Assembly (NCBI GenBank): GCA_029582165.1
Contig: CM055883.1
Span: 15,842,501 to 15,906,500, forward strand
DNA length: 64,000 bases
Origin: Portulaca oleracea
Taxonomy: Eukaryota > Streptophyta > Magnoliopsida > Caryophyllales > Portulacaceae
Direction of reading: 5' to 3'
Part shown: piece after piece, positions 11,096 to 22,330 of the stretch
How the letters are laid out: each line of letters starts with the position of its first letter
How positions within the stretch are numbered: position 1 is the first letter of the stretch
Position numbers and translations under genes: made by a program
Notes under the pieces: generated by a model
Told to the model about the DNA's origin: nothing
Database searches by the model: none
Seen by the model: only the letters and a program-made list of their open reading frames with translations

Positions 11096-11481
11096 TTTGA
11101 TTAGATTAAATAGTTAGAAATAATGTTTAGTCTAATCATTGTAACTCACCTAGGATAGAAAGGTCGAAGTGATAAGGCCTAGAAAGATTATAGACCCTAA
11201 ATTCTCTTGTTACCCTCACCGGGATTGTTGATAATTTTATTAATTGACTAGAGTGGACTCCCCTGAACACTTTTAATTACTTTGTTAAATCCTTAAATTT
11301 CCTGCTTTAGTAGTTAATTATCTAAACCGTTACAACAACCTATCGATCGACCTAGCATCCTATGTAGTGAACTAGTTTAGTGCGTAGTTGAACACAAGTC
11401 CGTGAGAGACAACGATATTTTATTACTACACAGACCCGTACACTTGCGGCACACAGATACCTATATGTTTTAGGCCTGTCA
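11096..11481 (+). repeat. Athila LTR 3' fragment, unit 2
   Basis: Matches 8511-8896 and 936-1321 (R/U5 end of the Athila LTR) and ends GCCTGTCA. It has no PBS after it; X sequence follows directly. Confidence 0.85.
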
Positions 11482-12135
11482 TGGAGTTAGAAGAACAACA
11501 GGAAGATACAAGAGAGGCCAATTTTCATCTAGTTGAGGGGATTCAAGTGACCAGAAGATGTTTGTTGTAATCCCCCTATAAGTAACCTGTATCATGATTC
11601 AATATGCTGTGAAATTGTACCTATAGATGGTTACAATGTCTTACATCACAGAACATTGATGTTTGACCAATTCATCCAACCGAGTTTGAGGGCAAAGTCT
11701 TTGCAACAAGGGGAGAATAATGGAGAACAGCCCCGCTCACCAAATATGGAGGTCCAATTCATTCAACTGAGTTCGAGGACAAACTCTTTGCGACAAGGGG
11801 AGAATGATTGAGATTCGCCTAGCCTAGGTCCCACTTTTGGGGACTCAAGGTTCATGAAGGATGATGGAGATTTGCATAGCCTTATTCTCACATTTGGGGA
11901 CCCAAGATTCATGGCGGGTGATGGAGATCAGTCCAACTCACCCCTTAAGGAGTCCCAATTCATACACATTGCAGAGGAGAAGGCCTTCAAAGAGCAGTCC
12001 ACTAATGCCCTACAACCAGCCATGTATTAAGCCCTATATCTGAAGATCACGTCAATGCCCAAAAGAGAACGTTCAATTCAAGCAAACTAAAGGGGTTATC
12101 AAAGTCACGTGAAAGAGACAAGCTTTAGGAGAATT
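11482..12135 (+). pseudogene. Element X coding remnant alpha, unit 2
   Basis: Same composition as 8897-9529 with more damage: a stop interrupts the repeat region near 11810 (GATTGAGATT in place of GATGGAGATT), so only 11861-12043 stays open, and that in a different frame. Not a functional gene. Confidence 0.45.
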
Positions 12136-12807
12136 TGTGTTTTTCCTTATTATTAGATAAGTTTGTTATAGTAGTATTTGTGTTTTCCTTATTATTATTA
12201 GTAGTTAAGTTTGTTATACGGCATAATGCTAAAGTAGGATTTTGTGTGTGTGGACGTCAATTAGAAGGGATAGACGTCAATTAGGAGGGAATCCTAGTCT
12301 TGGATGGCTAATTTTGTAACTAATCCAACTAGGGTTAGGAAAGCCAAATCTTAGAAGGATTTAGGCTTCTTAGGCATCAAGTTATTAATCCTAGTAGGAT
12401 TTTGACTTAGTCTAGTACAAATAGGGAGGCTTGTAGTCATTTTAAACACACAGCTTTGAATTACGAATACAAATCGAGTTCTACTCATCTTTGAGAGTCT
12501 TTCTCTTTTCTTTTCTACTATTGTATAGTGAATTGGCCATTCAAGTGATGAGGTAGAGCTCGTTCCTATACTTAGAAGGTGTTTCTGTAACTAAGTAGAA
12601 GAGCAAGAAGCCCTAAGGATTCAACTTGTGGTGTCTCTTTATCAAGTTTTATTCCCTTGAACTATCCCAAATTATCCATGTTTATTGAGTTTTTCATTTG
12701 TAAACCCTATGCTTTTCGTGAGCTACCCTATACCCTATGCTTGTTCACGTCGCCCCACTTTGATGTGTAATTGATCAAACCTTAGATTTGCGTCAGGTAT
12801 ACGTCCA
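12136..12807 (+). repeat. LTR of element X, unit 2
   Basis: Near-identical to 9530-10183 apart from a short duplication (GACGTCAATTAGAAGGGATA) near 12255. Followed by the PBS-like TGGTATTAGTGCCA at 12811-12824. Confidence 0.55.
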
Positions 12808-12908
12808 AATTGGTATTAGTGCCAGCCTACCCTCCTTGTGGGTTAATCCTTGATTCCATCTCAGCCCAAACACAATCCATTTTTATTCCCCCCACAAAAG
12901 AATCTTAG

Positions 12909-13692
12909 ACATGCTGTCTAGCAAGAAGGAAGGAAAGGAGATTGAGGAGAATATTCTATGAAGTCACGTGAACCACCCTTGGTTCATTAGGAGGAACATC
13001 AAGTTCAAGAGGAACTAGAGATTAATCTTAATCTCCCCCTAGAAGTTGATGATGCTGCAGAAGTTAGTTAGGTCCTTTTTAAGCCTTTTGAAGATCAATG
13101 TTTAAAAGATGAGCAAGAGTTCGGTTTTAATCTTTGATCAGTATGATGTCCTGGAAAATCTTGTGGAGTTTGAAAAACAACAAGAATATCCAAGAGAGGC
13201 CATTTTTCATCAAAGCGTGGGCATTCTAGTGACCAGAAGGTGTTTGGTGCAATCCACTATAAGTCACATGTATCATGATTCAATCTGCTGTGAAATTGTA
13301 TCTGTAGATGCTTGCAACATCTGACATGACAGACCATGGAAGTTTGACTAATTCATCCAACCGAGTTAAAGGGAAAACTCTTTGCAACAAGGGAAAAATG
13401 ATGGAGATCAGCCCCGCTCACTCAATAAGGATAAACTCTTTGCAACAAGGGGAAAATGATAGAGATTCGCCTAGCCCTGGTCTCACTTTTGGGGACCCAA
13501 GGTTCATAGAGGATGATAGAGATTTTCATAGCCTTGTTCTCACATTTGGAGACCCAAGATTCATGGAGGGTGATGGAGGTCAGTCCAGCTCACCCCTTAA
13601 GGAGGCCAAATTCATACACATTGGAGGTCTGCTGCCCTCTTTGCCAACCATGGGGATAATATTTCCATGACCTGGTATCGGAACCTCCTCAA
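12909..13692 (+). pseudogene. Element X coding remnant beta, unit 2
   Basis: Colinear with 10285-11094. The frame at 13109-13324 keeps RRCLVQST and ICCEIVSVDACNI. Relative to unit 1, about 70 bp around 13430 (the first QFIQPSL repeat) are missing, consistent with recombination between the internal repeats. Confidence 0.45.
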
Positions 13693-13693
13693 C

Positions 13694-14079
13694 TTTGATT
13701 AGATTAAATAGTTAGAAATAATGTTTAGTCTAATCATTGTAACTCACCTAGGATAGAAAGGTCGAAGTGATAAGGCCTAGAAAGATTATAGACCCCGAAT
13801 TATCTTGTTACCTTCACCGGAATTGTTGATAATTTTATTAATTGACTAGAGTGGACTCCCCTGAACACTTTTAATTACTTTGTTAAATCCTTAAATTTCC
13901 TGCTTTAGTAGTTAATTATCTAAACCGTTACAACAACCTTTCGATCGACCTAGCATCCTATGTAGTGAACTAGTTTAGTGCGTAGTTGAACACAAGTCCG
14001 TGAGAGACAACGATATTTTATTACTACACAGACCCGTACACTTGCGGCACACAGATACCTATATGTTTTAGGTCTGTCA
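13694..14079 (+). repeat. Athila LTR 3' fragment, unit 3
   Basis: Third copy of the LTR end, closing with GGTCTGTCA, then X sequence with no PBS. Confidence 0.85.
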
Positions 14080-14733
14080 TAGAGTTAGAAGAAAAACAAG
14101 AAGATACAAGAGAGGCCAATTTTCATCAAGTTGAGGGGATTCAAGTGACCAGAAGATGTTTGTTGCAATCCCCCTATAAGTAACCTGTATCATGATTCAA
14201 TATGCTGTGAAATTGTACCTATAGATGGTTACAACGTCTTACATCACAGAACATTGATGTTTGACCAATTCATCCAACCGAGTTTGAGCGCAAAGTCTTT
14301 GCAACAAGGGGAGAATAATGGAGAACAGCCCCGCTCACCTAATATGGAGGTCCAATTCATTCAACTGAGTTCGAGGACAAACTCTTTGCGACAATGGGAG
14401 AATGATTGAGATTCGCCTAGCCTAGGTCCCACTTTTGGGGACTCAAGGCTCATGAAGGATGATGGAGATTTGCATAGCCTTATTCTCACATTTGGGGACC
14501 CAAGATTCATGGCGGGTGATGGAGATCAGTCCAACTCACCCCTTAAGGAGTCCCAATTCATACACATTGCAGAGGAGAAGGCCTTCAAAGAGCAGTCTAC
14601 TAATGCCCTACAACCAGCCATGAATTAAGCTCTATATCTGAAGATCACGTCAATACCCAAAATAGAACGTTCAATTCAAGCCAACTAAAGGGGACATCAA
14701 AGTCACGTGAAAGAGACAAGCTTTAGGAGTATT
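14080..14733 (+). pseudogene. Element X coding remnant alpha, unit 3
   Basis: Same content as units 1 and 2. It shares the GATTGAGATT stop with unit 2, so units 2 and 3 are more closely related to each other than to unit 1. Confidence 0.45.
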
Positions 14734-15405
14734 TGTGTTTTTCCTTATTATTAGATAAGTTTGTTATAGTAGTATTTGTGTTTTCCTTATTATTATTAGT
14801 AGTTAAGTTTGTTATACGGCATAATGCTAAAGTAGGATTTTGTGTGTGTGGACGTCAATTAGAAGGGATAGACGTCAATTAGGAGGGAATCCTAGTCTTG
14901 GATGGCTAATTTTGTAACTAATCCAACTAGGATTAGGAAAGCCAAATCTTAGAAGGATTTAGGCTTCTTAGGCATCAAGTTATTAATCCTAGTAGGATTT
15001 TGACTTAGTCTAGTACAAATAGGGAGGCTTGTAGTCATTTTAAACACACAGCTTTGAATTACGAATACAAATCGAGTTCTACTCATCTTTGAGAGTCTTT
15101 CTCTTTTCTTTTCTACTATTGTATCTTGAATTGGCTATTCAAGTGATGAGGTAGAGCTCGTTCCTATACTTAGAAGGTGTTTCTGTAACTAAGTAGAAGA
15201 GCAAGAAGCCCTAAGGATTCAACTTGTGGTGTCTCTGTATCAAGTTTTAGTCCCTTGAACTATCCCAAATTATCCATGTTTATTGAGTTTTTCATTTGTA
15301 AACCCTATGCTTTTCGTGAGCTACCCTATACCCTATGCTTGTTCACGTCACCCCACTTTGATGTGTAATTGATCAAACCTTAGCTTTGCGTCAGGTATAC
15401 ATCCA
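14734..15405 (+). repeat. LTR of element X, unit 3
   Basis: Matches the two preceding X LTRs including the GACGTCAATTAG duplication of unit 2. PBS-like TGGTATTACTGCCA follows at 15409-15422. Only ~230 bp of beta remnant remain before the array ends at about 15655. Confidence 0.55.
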
Positions 15406-15655
15406 AATTGGTATTACTGCCAGCCTACCCTCCTTGTGGGTTAATCCTTGATTCCATCTCAGCCCAAACACAATCCATTTTTATTCCCCCCACAAATGAA
15501 TCTTAGTTATGTTGTCCAGCAAGAAGGAAGGAAAGGAGATTGAGGAGAATATTCTATGAAGTCACGTGAACCACCCTTGGTTCATTAGGAGGAACATCAA
15601 GTTCAAGAGGAACTAGAGATTAATCTTAATCTCCCCCTAGAAGTTGATGATGGGA

Positions 15656-16123
15656 ATTCCAAGTGAGTGCTTGGAGGTTTCTGTGATGGTGAAGCAGCCA
15701 GAAAATCTGAAACAACCCGCCCTTTAATTGATTTCTAGGGTAAGTATTGAAGGTTGAACTCAGAAAGCATGACTACCCATCGAGCGATGCGATTATTGAT
15801 GGTGGGTTGCTCCATGACGAATTTGATGGGATTGTTCTCGACTATTATATACGCTGTGTGTGAGAGCATGTAGTGTCTTAACTTCTTAGTGGCCCAAACT
15901 AATGCGAGGGTCATTTTCTCTATGTCTGCGTATCGACTTTCGTAGTCTAAGGAACTTCTTGCTCAAGTAGTAGATGACGCTCTCTTAACCTTTTACCTAT
16001 TGAGCTAGCATATCGATATCCCCCATTGCTAAGCTTGTCATTGTAAGGTAGAAGAGTAGAGGCTCATCTGGTACTGGCGGCATGAGAACTGGAGGATGTT
16101 GCAAATATTCCTTGATTTTCTCA
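15656..16123 (-). pseudogene. Tat-type RNase H remnant (D1), array-side end
   Basis: Minus-strand sequence colinear with 50121-50580, the C-terminal half of the RT-linked RNase H. By eye about 14% of positions differ between the two copies. Stops and indels prevent a continuous frame. The sequence ends abruptly at the junction with unit 3 of the X array; the archaeal-type RNase H and integrase that should follow are absent here. Confidence 0.7.
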
Positions 16124-17516
16124 AAAGCAGCTTGGCATTGATTGTCCCATTCTACTTTGCTTCCTTTCTTTGGCATTGATCATGGTGAGCTTTGATATGA
16201 ACCTACTGATGTACTGGATTCGTCGCAAAAAACCTCTTATCTCCTTTTCTGTCTTAGGTGGTTGTAACTGTTGGATAGCCTTGATCTTTGAAGGATCAAC
16301 TTCAATGCCCCGTTGGCTGACCGCATAGCCTAGCAGCTTCCCAGAGGTAACACCGAAGGTGCACTTTGCTGGGTTGAGTCGCATCTTGTATTTGCGAAGT
16401 CATAGAAAGAACTTTCGGAGGTTAGGAATATGGCCCTCCCTTGTCTTGGACTTAACAATCATGTCATCAACATAAACTTCTACTTCGACGTGCATTATGT
16501 CATGAAGTTGGGTATTGGCAGTTCGTTGTTACGTTGCCCCGGCATTTTTGAGACCGAAAGGCATGACGACATAACGGTACGTTCCCCATGGTGTGGTAAA
16601 GGAAGTCTTCTTCTGCCTTTTTTATTTGGTTGTAACCAACATATCCGTCCATAAAAGATAGAAGCTCATGTCCGCAAGTGTTATCCACTAATACATCGAT
16701 GTGAGGTAGAGGGAAACTATCCTTGGGACTAGCTTTGTTAAGGTATCGGAAGTCCACACACGTGCGCACTTTTCCGTCTTTCTTAGGAACTAGGACAATG
16801 TTAGCAATCCATTCAGGGTATTGGACTGCTTTGATAAACTTAGCGTTAAGCTGCTTGATCACCTCTTCTTCAATTTTCTTAGCCCATTCAGGTTTTATCC
16901 TCCTAGCCTTTTGTCGCACCGGTTTTGCATCGGGGAGCAAAGGTATGGTGTGCTCTGCGATTTCCCTGTCAATCCCTGACATGTCCTCGTAAGACCATGC
17001 CAATACATCCACAAACTCCGGGAGAAGCTCTGTAAGTGCCACCCGTTCTTCCGCTGTGAGCGAACTACCTAACTTCAACTTCCGAGGTTGTTCTTCCGTG
17101 CCCAAATTAGAAAATTCTTTTAAGGGTTCATTAAATTCCAGATTATTAGTAGCGTAGCAGTTCAGGGAAGAGGGGAAAGAAGAATCAGAGTAAGCAGAAA
17201 GGTTCATCTTATTGAATGCAGAAACGAGTACATTGCCAACAGACTCAACACCAGACTCACTAAACTCTAGACTCTTAGGACCAAACCCTATGTCCATAGG
17301 AACAGACTCTCCTACAGATAAAACAAAGCTATTTTCCTCAGCATCGACCCATGAGATTGCCTTAACTTCTTCATCTTCAGTGATCATGAGACTTGGATCA
17401 AAGCTTGGGTTGGATAATGCAGCAATAACAGCGCCAGCTTCAGGTTCTTCCTTAGCAGCGTCTTGTCCAAACAACATGCCAAATATGTTGCTTCCAGCAA
17501 GATGAATCCATTCCAA
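16121..17516 (-). pseudogene. Tat/Ogre-type reverse transcriptase (D1)
   Basis: Two main frames. The N-terminal part (16600-17516) shows AEHTIPLLPDAKPVRQKARR, IANIVLVPKKDGKVRTCVDF, LNKASPKDSFPLPHID and FMDGYVGYNQI, typical of Tat-lineage RT. A frameshift falls near 16560-16620. The catalytic YVDD is encoded at 16463-16474. 16121-16384 continues with FGVTSGKLLGY and GIEVDPSKIKAIQ. The catalytic motifs survive but the frame is broken. A long acidic linker joins it to the protease frame upstream. Confidence 0.82.
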
Positions 17517-18796
17517 TGGTGGCTGTTGTTCCGAGCGGGGATAAAAACAGTAGCCAATTTAATGGTGCAGTCATTGAAAACTTCTAGCCCAACAACTTGA
17601 ACTCCCTTGTTCTTCAGGTAGTACGGTTCAGGGAACCCATAGTAAGGGAAGTCATCACCTTCCCTAACGAACTGTCCATTCAGAGTGAGTGGATAGGGCT
17701 TCATTTGGAACAAGGTAGGTGGGTTGTCCACCCTCTTCTGCTCAACTATGGCTATCTTGGCGAGCCTAACTTCCTTCTCAGTTGGTCTGTATCCTAAGCC
17801 GAACCTTCCCTTCTGTTTAAATATCTTGAACACCGGAGGAATCATATTCTTCGGATTCCTTCCTAGCGGCATCCCAGGGAAGTGTCCTTGTTTCCTGAGT
17901 ATTGCATGCACTTTGGGATTTGAGTAGGCATCGAAGTCAAAGGAAGCTTCATCCTGCCTCAAAGTTGCTACAAGTTCAAAGTTATGAAGTTCTTCATCCA
18001 TAGAACTGTGTTCCACTTCAAGGGTTGCTTGCTTGGGAGTGAAGACAGCATTGATAGATTCTCCTGAGATGGTGATGACTTGTCCTTGGACCACCATCTT
18101 TACCTTCTGGTGTAAGGTACATGCTATAGCATTGCATTCATGAAGCCATGGCCTCCCTAGTAACAAATTGAAGGAGGTTGGAATATCTAGCACTACGAAC
18201 TCCACGTTCCGAGTGATATTGCCTGTAGTGATGGGCAATATTATGGACCCAACCGACTTTCGAGGAGAATTATCATAAGCCCTAAGTTGTACACCATTTT
18301 GAGCCAAGTGTTGTTGTTGGACTCCCAATTTGTGTGCCGTCCTCCAAGGGCACACATTCACAGCTGAGCCATTATCGACCAAAACTAGAGGGATAGTCTT
18401 GTTGGAACATTGCACTGTGAGGTATAATGCTTTGTTGTGGGATGCCCTTCCCTGAGGCAGGTCTTCAATCCCAAAGGTGATAGATTCTTGCTGGGTAGTC
18501 ACATGAGCAATTAGAGATTCAGGAGTTGTCGTGGGAGATACTGTGGATGCAGTAAGAGCGTCCATCATCTTTTGTCTATGTGCTTGTGAGGTACAAATAA
18601 ATTGCCAGATGGTAACTTCAGCCTTGGTCTTCTTGAGTTGTCTAAGGAGAGGATCGTAAGGTGGGACATGATTGTCGTTGGTAACCATTGGTGTAGGACT
18701 AGAAACAGCCACTGGAGTGGTGGTGTTCCTGTTGTTATGGCGGCCTGATCGAGTCAGAAATGCTACATCATCGGATGTTGGCTCATCCGACTCCAT
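17384..18796 (-). pseudogene. Tat/Ogre-type aspartic protease region (D1)
   Basis: A 470-residue frame. The active-site motif reads VLVDNGSAVNV (about 18360-18390); a DNGS form is usual in Tat proteases. Flap and C-terminal motifs follow (FNLLLGRPWLHE, VKMVVQGQVITISG). A glycine-rich segment typical of Tat, FGLGYRPTEKEVRLAK, follows. The frame shifts near 17500 before RT. The catalytic Asp is intact, so the defects are positional rather than at the active site. Confidence 0.8.
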
Positions 18797-18811
18797 CCAT
18801 TCAGTCTTGGT

Positions 18812-20220
18812 TTATTCATGTTGCTCATCGTCATCACTATCCCAAATACCATGAATGGGTAGGTCTTCATGAAAGCCGAGCACCTCGGGGATAGATTGAC
18901 CTGTTCCAACAATCAAAGTGGAAGGATCAAAGCTACAAACTCCATGAAAGATAGCGTTGGTATGCTCGGGCATACGGTTGCTTTGATTGTTAGGCTTTTG
19001 AGCAGCTTTCGGCATAGGTAGTGTTCCATCCTTATCATGTCTTCTATTTTGTTCTTGAGAGACCAGCATTTCTCAGTATCGTGTCCTCGGCAATGATGGT
19101 GGCGACATAATTGATCCATGTTCTTCCCTCTTGTGACTAATTCCTCCCTTGGCAAAGGTAGGACCAAAAAACCCTTCTTGGCCAGTCGATCAAGAGCTTG
19201 TGAGTAAGAGACATCCAATGGTGTGTAAGTCTCATACTTTGGTATGAAAGGCCCCTTGCGCTGGATAGAGTTAGTTTCTATGATCTTAGGAGGGTGGCTA
19301 GACGCACTAGTGGCCCTCCTGTTGGAACTAGACCCCTTCCATCTAGGCGAAGTAGTCTTATCATTATGCATCTCCTCTAGTTGGACACAAATGTCCTTCA
19401 AGTAGTCAAAGTCTTTGATGACGTGGTATCCCAAGTGCTTGGATAAACTGCCTTTTAGCCCTTGCTTGAAAGTAGACAACTGTAGGCGAAGAGGGATTGT
19501 CTCATTGATGTGAGACAGCTTGGTATGCCATAGCTCAAAGTAATCCAAGAAGGATTCGTCATCTCGTTGCTTCATGGTGGTCAAGTCATCCACCGTAGCC
19601 TGCTTCCTTTGAATGCAACTGTAGTGATTAATGAAGGCTTTGAACAGTTCATTCAAATCGCCCTTAGTTTGAGGTGGTAAAGCGTGGTACCACACCTTGG
19701 CTTCGCCATCTAGAGTGGATGGGAAAACGGTAGAGTATAAGCCGACATCAATTCGGTTTAATGGTGTTAGCCTCATGAACTATTCGATGTGATAAACTGG
19801 GTTCTCAGAGGGTTTGTACCTGATGTTTGGTACCTCAACTTTATCAGCATTCTTCAGAATTGGCTTAACAGACAATAGCACTTAACAGCAGGATCCTTCA
19901 TTGCTTTGGTAAGGCTTTCAAATTTCTGTTCGAGGGCCTTAACAGCAGGATCCTTCATGAGTTTAGATGCCTCAGGAGTAGTGACCTTTGTCTTGAATAC
20001 CCCAATTCCTCCATAATCTGAGGATGTCTTGATGATTTCAGGTTCAGACTCATATCCCTGCATTTCTTCATCGTCTTCCTCAACATTCAACCCCAGTTTC
20101 GTATTGATTTTAGTAATGGCTTGCAGTATACCATCCATCACTTGTTGCTGCTCATTCAGCCTTTTGCCCACCTTTTGCTCTTGTTCTAAAGTATTGGCAA
20201 ATACCAGACCTTGCATTTTG
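18812..20220 (-). pseudogene. gag: Tat/Ogre-type gag, main part (D1)
   Basis: Two frames (18913-19776 and 19854-20216) joined by a frameshift near 19860 and a TAG near 19782. The retrotransposon gag domain reads FPSTLDGEAKVWYHALPP, FKAFINHYSCIQRKQ and DDESFLDYFELWHTKL. A CCHC-like knuckle RHHHCRGHDTEKCW follows near 19080. A further frame change near 18950-19070 precedes the protease. The N-terminal ~80 residues are displaced to 26563-26810 by insertion of element B, whose target duplication ATTTTG is at 20215-20220. Confidence 0.82.
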
Positions 20221-21139
20221 ATGTATAATGGATCAAGGAATGATCACATTACACTAGAATCTAGGATCTTTAAAAACCAAGATAAGAATCTTCAACTCTT
20301 AGTTCTCAAAGTTCAACTAAATTCAATGAAAGAGGATGAATGATAAACGAAAAGATGATGAATCGTTTACCAAGATGATGATGGACGAATTGTTGTTGAC
20401 GAATGTAAGATGAACGATTGATGTTTGGATGATTCTATGTTGATCAACACTTGAAAGATCAAACAAAGATGGTTGATTGATGTTTGACGTATGGAATGAA
20501 TGAACGAACAAATGGAATGATATGAATGATATGAATGGCACTTGAAGAATCTTGGAGGATATAGGCACACCACCTTCAAGAATGCTTCAATCTCTTCCTA
20601 TCACCACCAAGGACACCACCCTAGGCTAGAAGAAGACAATAGGGACGAATCTCCCTCAAGAGAATTCGAGAATACTAGCAAAAGCTAGAGAAAAACAACT
20701 TCATGTTGTGTTTGATTGTATTTTGTATTGAATAATGTGTGTTTACAAAGCACCCTAAGGGGATATTTATAGTAATGAGGCCCCCCTTTAGGCATGTACA
20801 AAACTAGATTAAGGCCTCTTGGAGCTTACATCATCCAACACATTTATTACATCATAAAAGCTCTAAAATACAACTCTATAAAGAAAACACTATAACTCCT
20901 TCAATACTTGTCTAATCTTCAAGATTCAAAAATCCATGTGTAGCTTCTTTGATGTAGATTATTTGGTACTTGGATGACTTCTTCAATATCTTCAAGGATC
21001 TTGTGATATAGAACAAATGACCGATCCACCCTTGAAGAATTCACTTGGACGTGTGAATGTTGTGAGTGTTTCAAGCTCCCTTTGAATGAATTCAAGCACT
21101 TGGTTCCCATGATGAAGATTTGGGACCAAATCTACATCA
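20221..21139 (-). repeat. 3' LTR of element B
   Basis: 919 bp, reading TGATGTAG...TTATACAT on the minus strand. It matches 25638-26556 with about 30 scattered differences. TATAAATA on the minus strand lies at 20764-20771. The pol frame enters it at 21139 (GGND|V). Confidence 0.92.
20764..20771 (-). promoter_or_regulatory. TATA box in element B 3' LTR
   Basis: TATAAATA on the minus strand. The same motif is at 26181-26188 in the 5' LTR, the copy that would drive transcription of B. Confidence 0.5.
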
Positions 21140-22330
21140 TTCCCCCCTAGTAGAAAAGAGTTTGTCCTTAAACTAGGAAGGTGTTCTTTATCACCATAAT
21201 AAGGCTTGAGATCACTCATATTAAAAGTGCAACTCCCTTCATAATCATCTCCAAGTTGTAACTTATAAGCATTGTCACCAATCCTTTTCAAAACCTCATA
21301 TGGACCATCTCCTCTTGGCGCAAGTTTACCTTTCCTCTTAGAAGGAAATCTTTCTTTCTTCAAGTGAATCCAAACAAGATGTCCAGGTTCAAACACAACC
21401 TTCTTCCTTGCTTTGTTCACTCTACTAGCTACATCTTGAGTGTACTTCACAATTTTCTCATGAACCTCCTCATGTAGCTTCTTAATCTCTTCCACCCTTT
21501 TGTTAGCTTCAAAACTAAACTTTGTTGATGTGGAAATGGGTGTGAGATCCATTGGTTGGAGAGGGTTCCTTCCATATACCACTTGAAAAGGTGACAACCC
21601 CGCGGCTTTACTTGGACTTCAATTGAAGGCAAATTCAGCATGACATAGAAGAGTATCCAACCCTTTCTTGTCTTTACTCACCAAGATTCGAAATAAAGCT
21701 CCCAAAGTACGATTAGTTACTTTGGTTTGTCCATCCGTTTGTGGATGACAAGTGGTGCTAAACTTCAAAGTAGTTCCTATCACTTACCATGGTCTTGGGG
21801 ATGTCATGTAACTTCACCACTTCCTCAAAATAGAGATTTGCAACCTTGGTAGCATCATATGTAGTATGACATGGATTGAAATGAGCCATCTTGGAAAGTC
21901 TATCAACGACCACCATGATGGAATCCTTACCCCTTTGCGTTCTTGGTAGACCCACTACAAAGTCTAAACTTACATCTTCCTATGGATGATGTGGAATGGG
22001 CAAAGGAGTATACAACCCTTGTGATAAAGCGTGAGCCTTGGAAATATTACAAGTATCACACCTCTTCACTATATGCTCAACGTCTTTAATCATGCTTGGC
22101 CAAAAATAATGCTCCTTCATCATAAGATATGTCTTCTCAATTCCAAAGTGACCCGCCAAAGATCCTCCACGGACCTCCATGTTTAACAACTCACGTATGC
22201 TACTCTTGGGAATACAAAGTTGATTTCCTTTGAAAAGAAATCCATTCTCAATGTAATAGAGTTGGTGGGGATGCTTCTTACAAAGCTCATATACTTCCTC
22301 AAAATCCTCATCATTTACATACAATTCTTT
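21140..22330 (-). pseudogene. Integrase of element B, catalytically dead
   Basis: The zinc-binding N-terminus reads HFGIEKTYLMM...CDTC (near 22070-22160). A TAG at 21980-21982 replaces Trp before the core. The core keeps the first catalytic Asp (SLDFVVGLP). After MVSDR a deletion of about 50 bp removes the second conserved Asp and shifts the frame. The DGQTE motif reads DGQTK, so the third catalytic residue is Lys instead of Glu. Another stop lies near 21619. The C-terminus (GRNPLQPMDLTP, LKPYYGD, LRTNSF) reads through to the LTR. Confidence 0.85.

Larger units (their letters stand above)
8511..15655 (+). repeat. Tandem array of ~2.59-kb composite units (Athila LTR end + element X)
   Basis: The junction sequence TTTGATTAGATTAAATAG recurs at 8511, 11096 and 13694, giving periods of 2585 and 2598 bp. 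Each unit is: last ~385 bp of the Athila LTR; coding remnant alpha of X; X LTR; iMet-like PBS; coding remnant beta of X; then directly the next Athila LTR piece. Unit 3 stops at about 15655, where Tat sequence begins on the other strand. Units 2 and 3 share changes not in unit 1, for example a duplicated GACGTCAATTAG block near 12255 and 14833. Confidence 0.85.

Noticed and set aside
18672..20343. Plus-strand ORFs across Tat protease and gag
   Set aside because: Shadows of the minus-strand gag/protease frames, without independent motifs.
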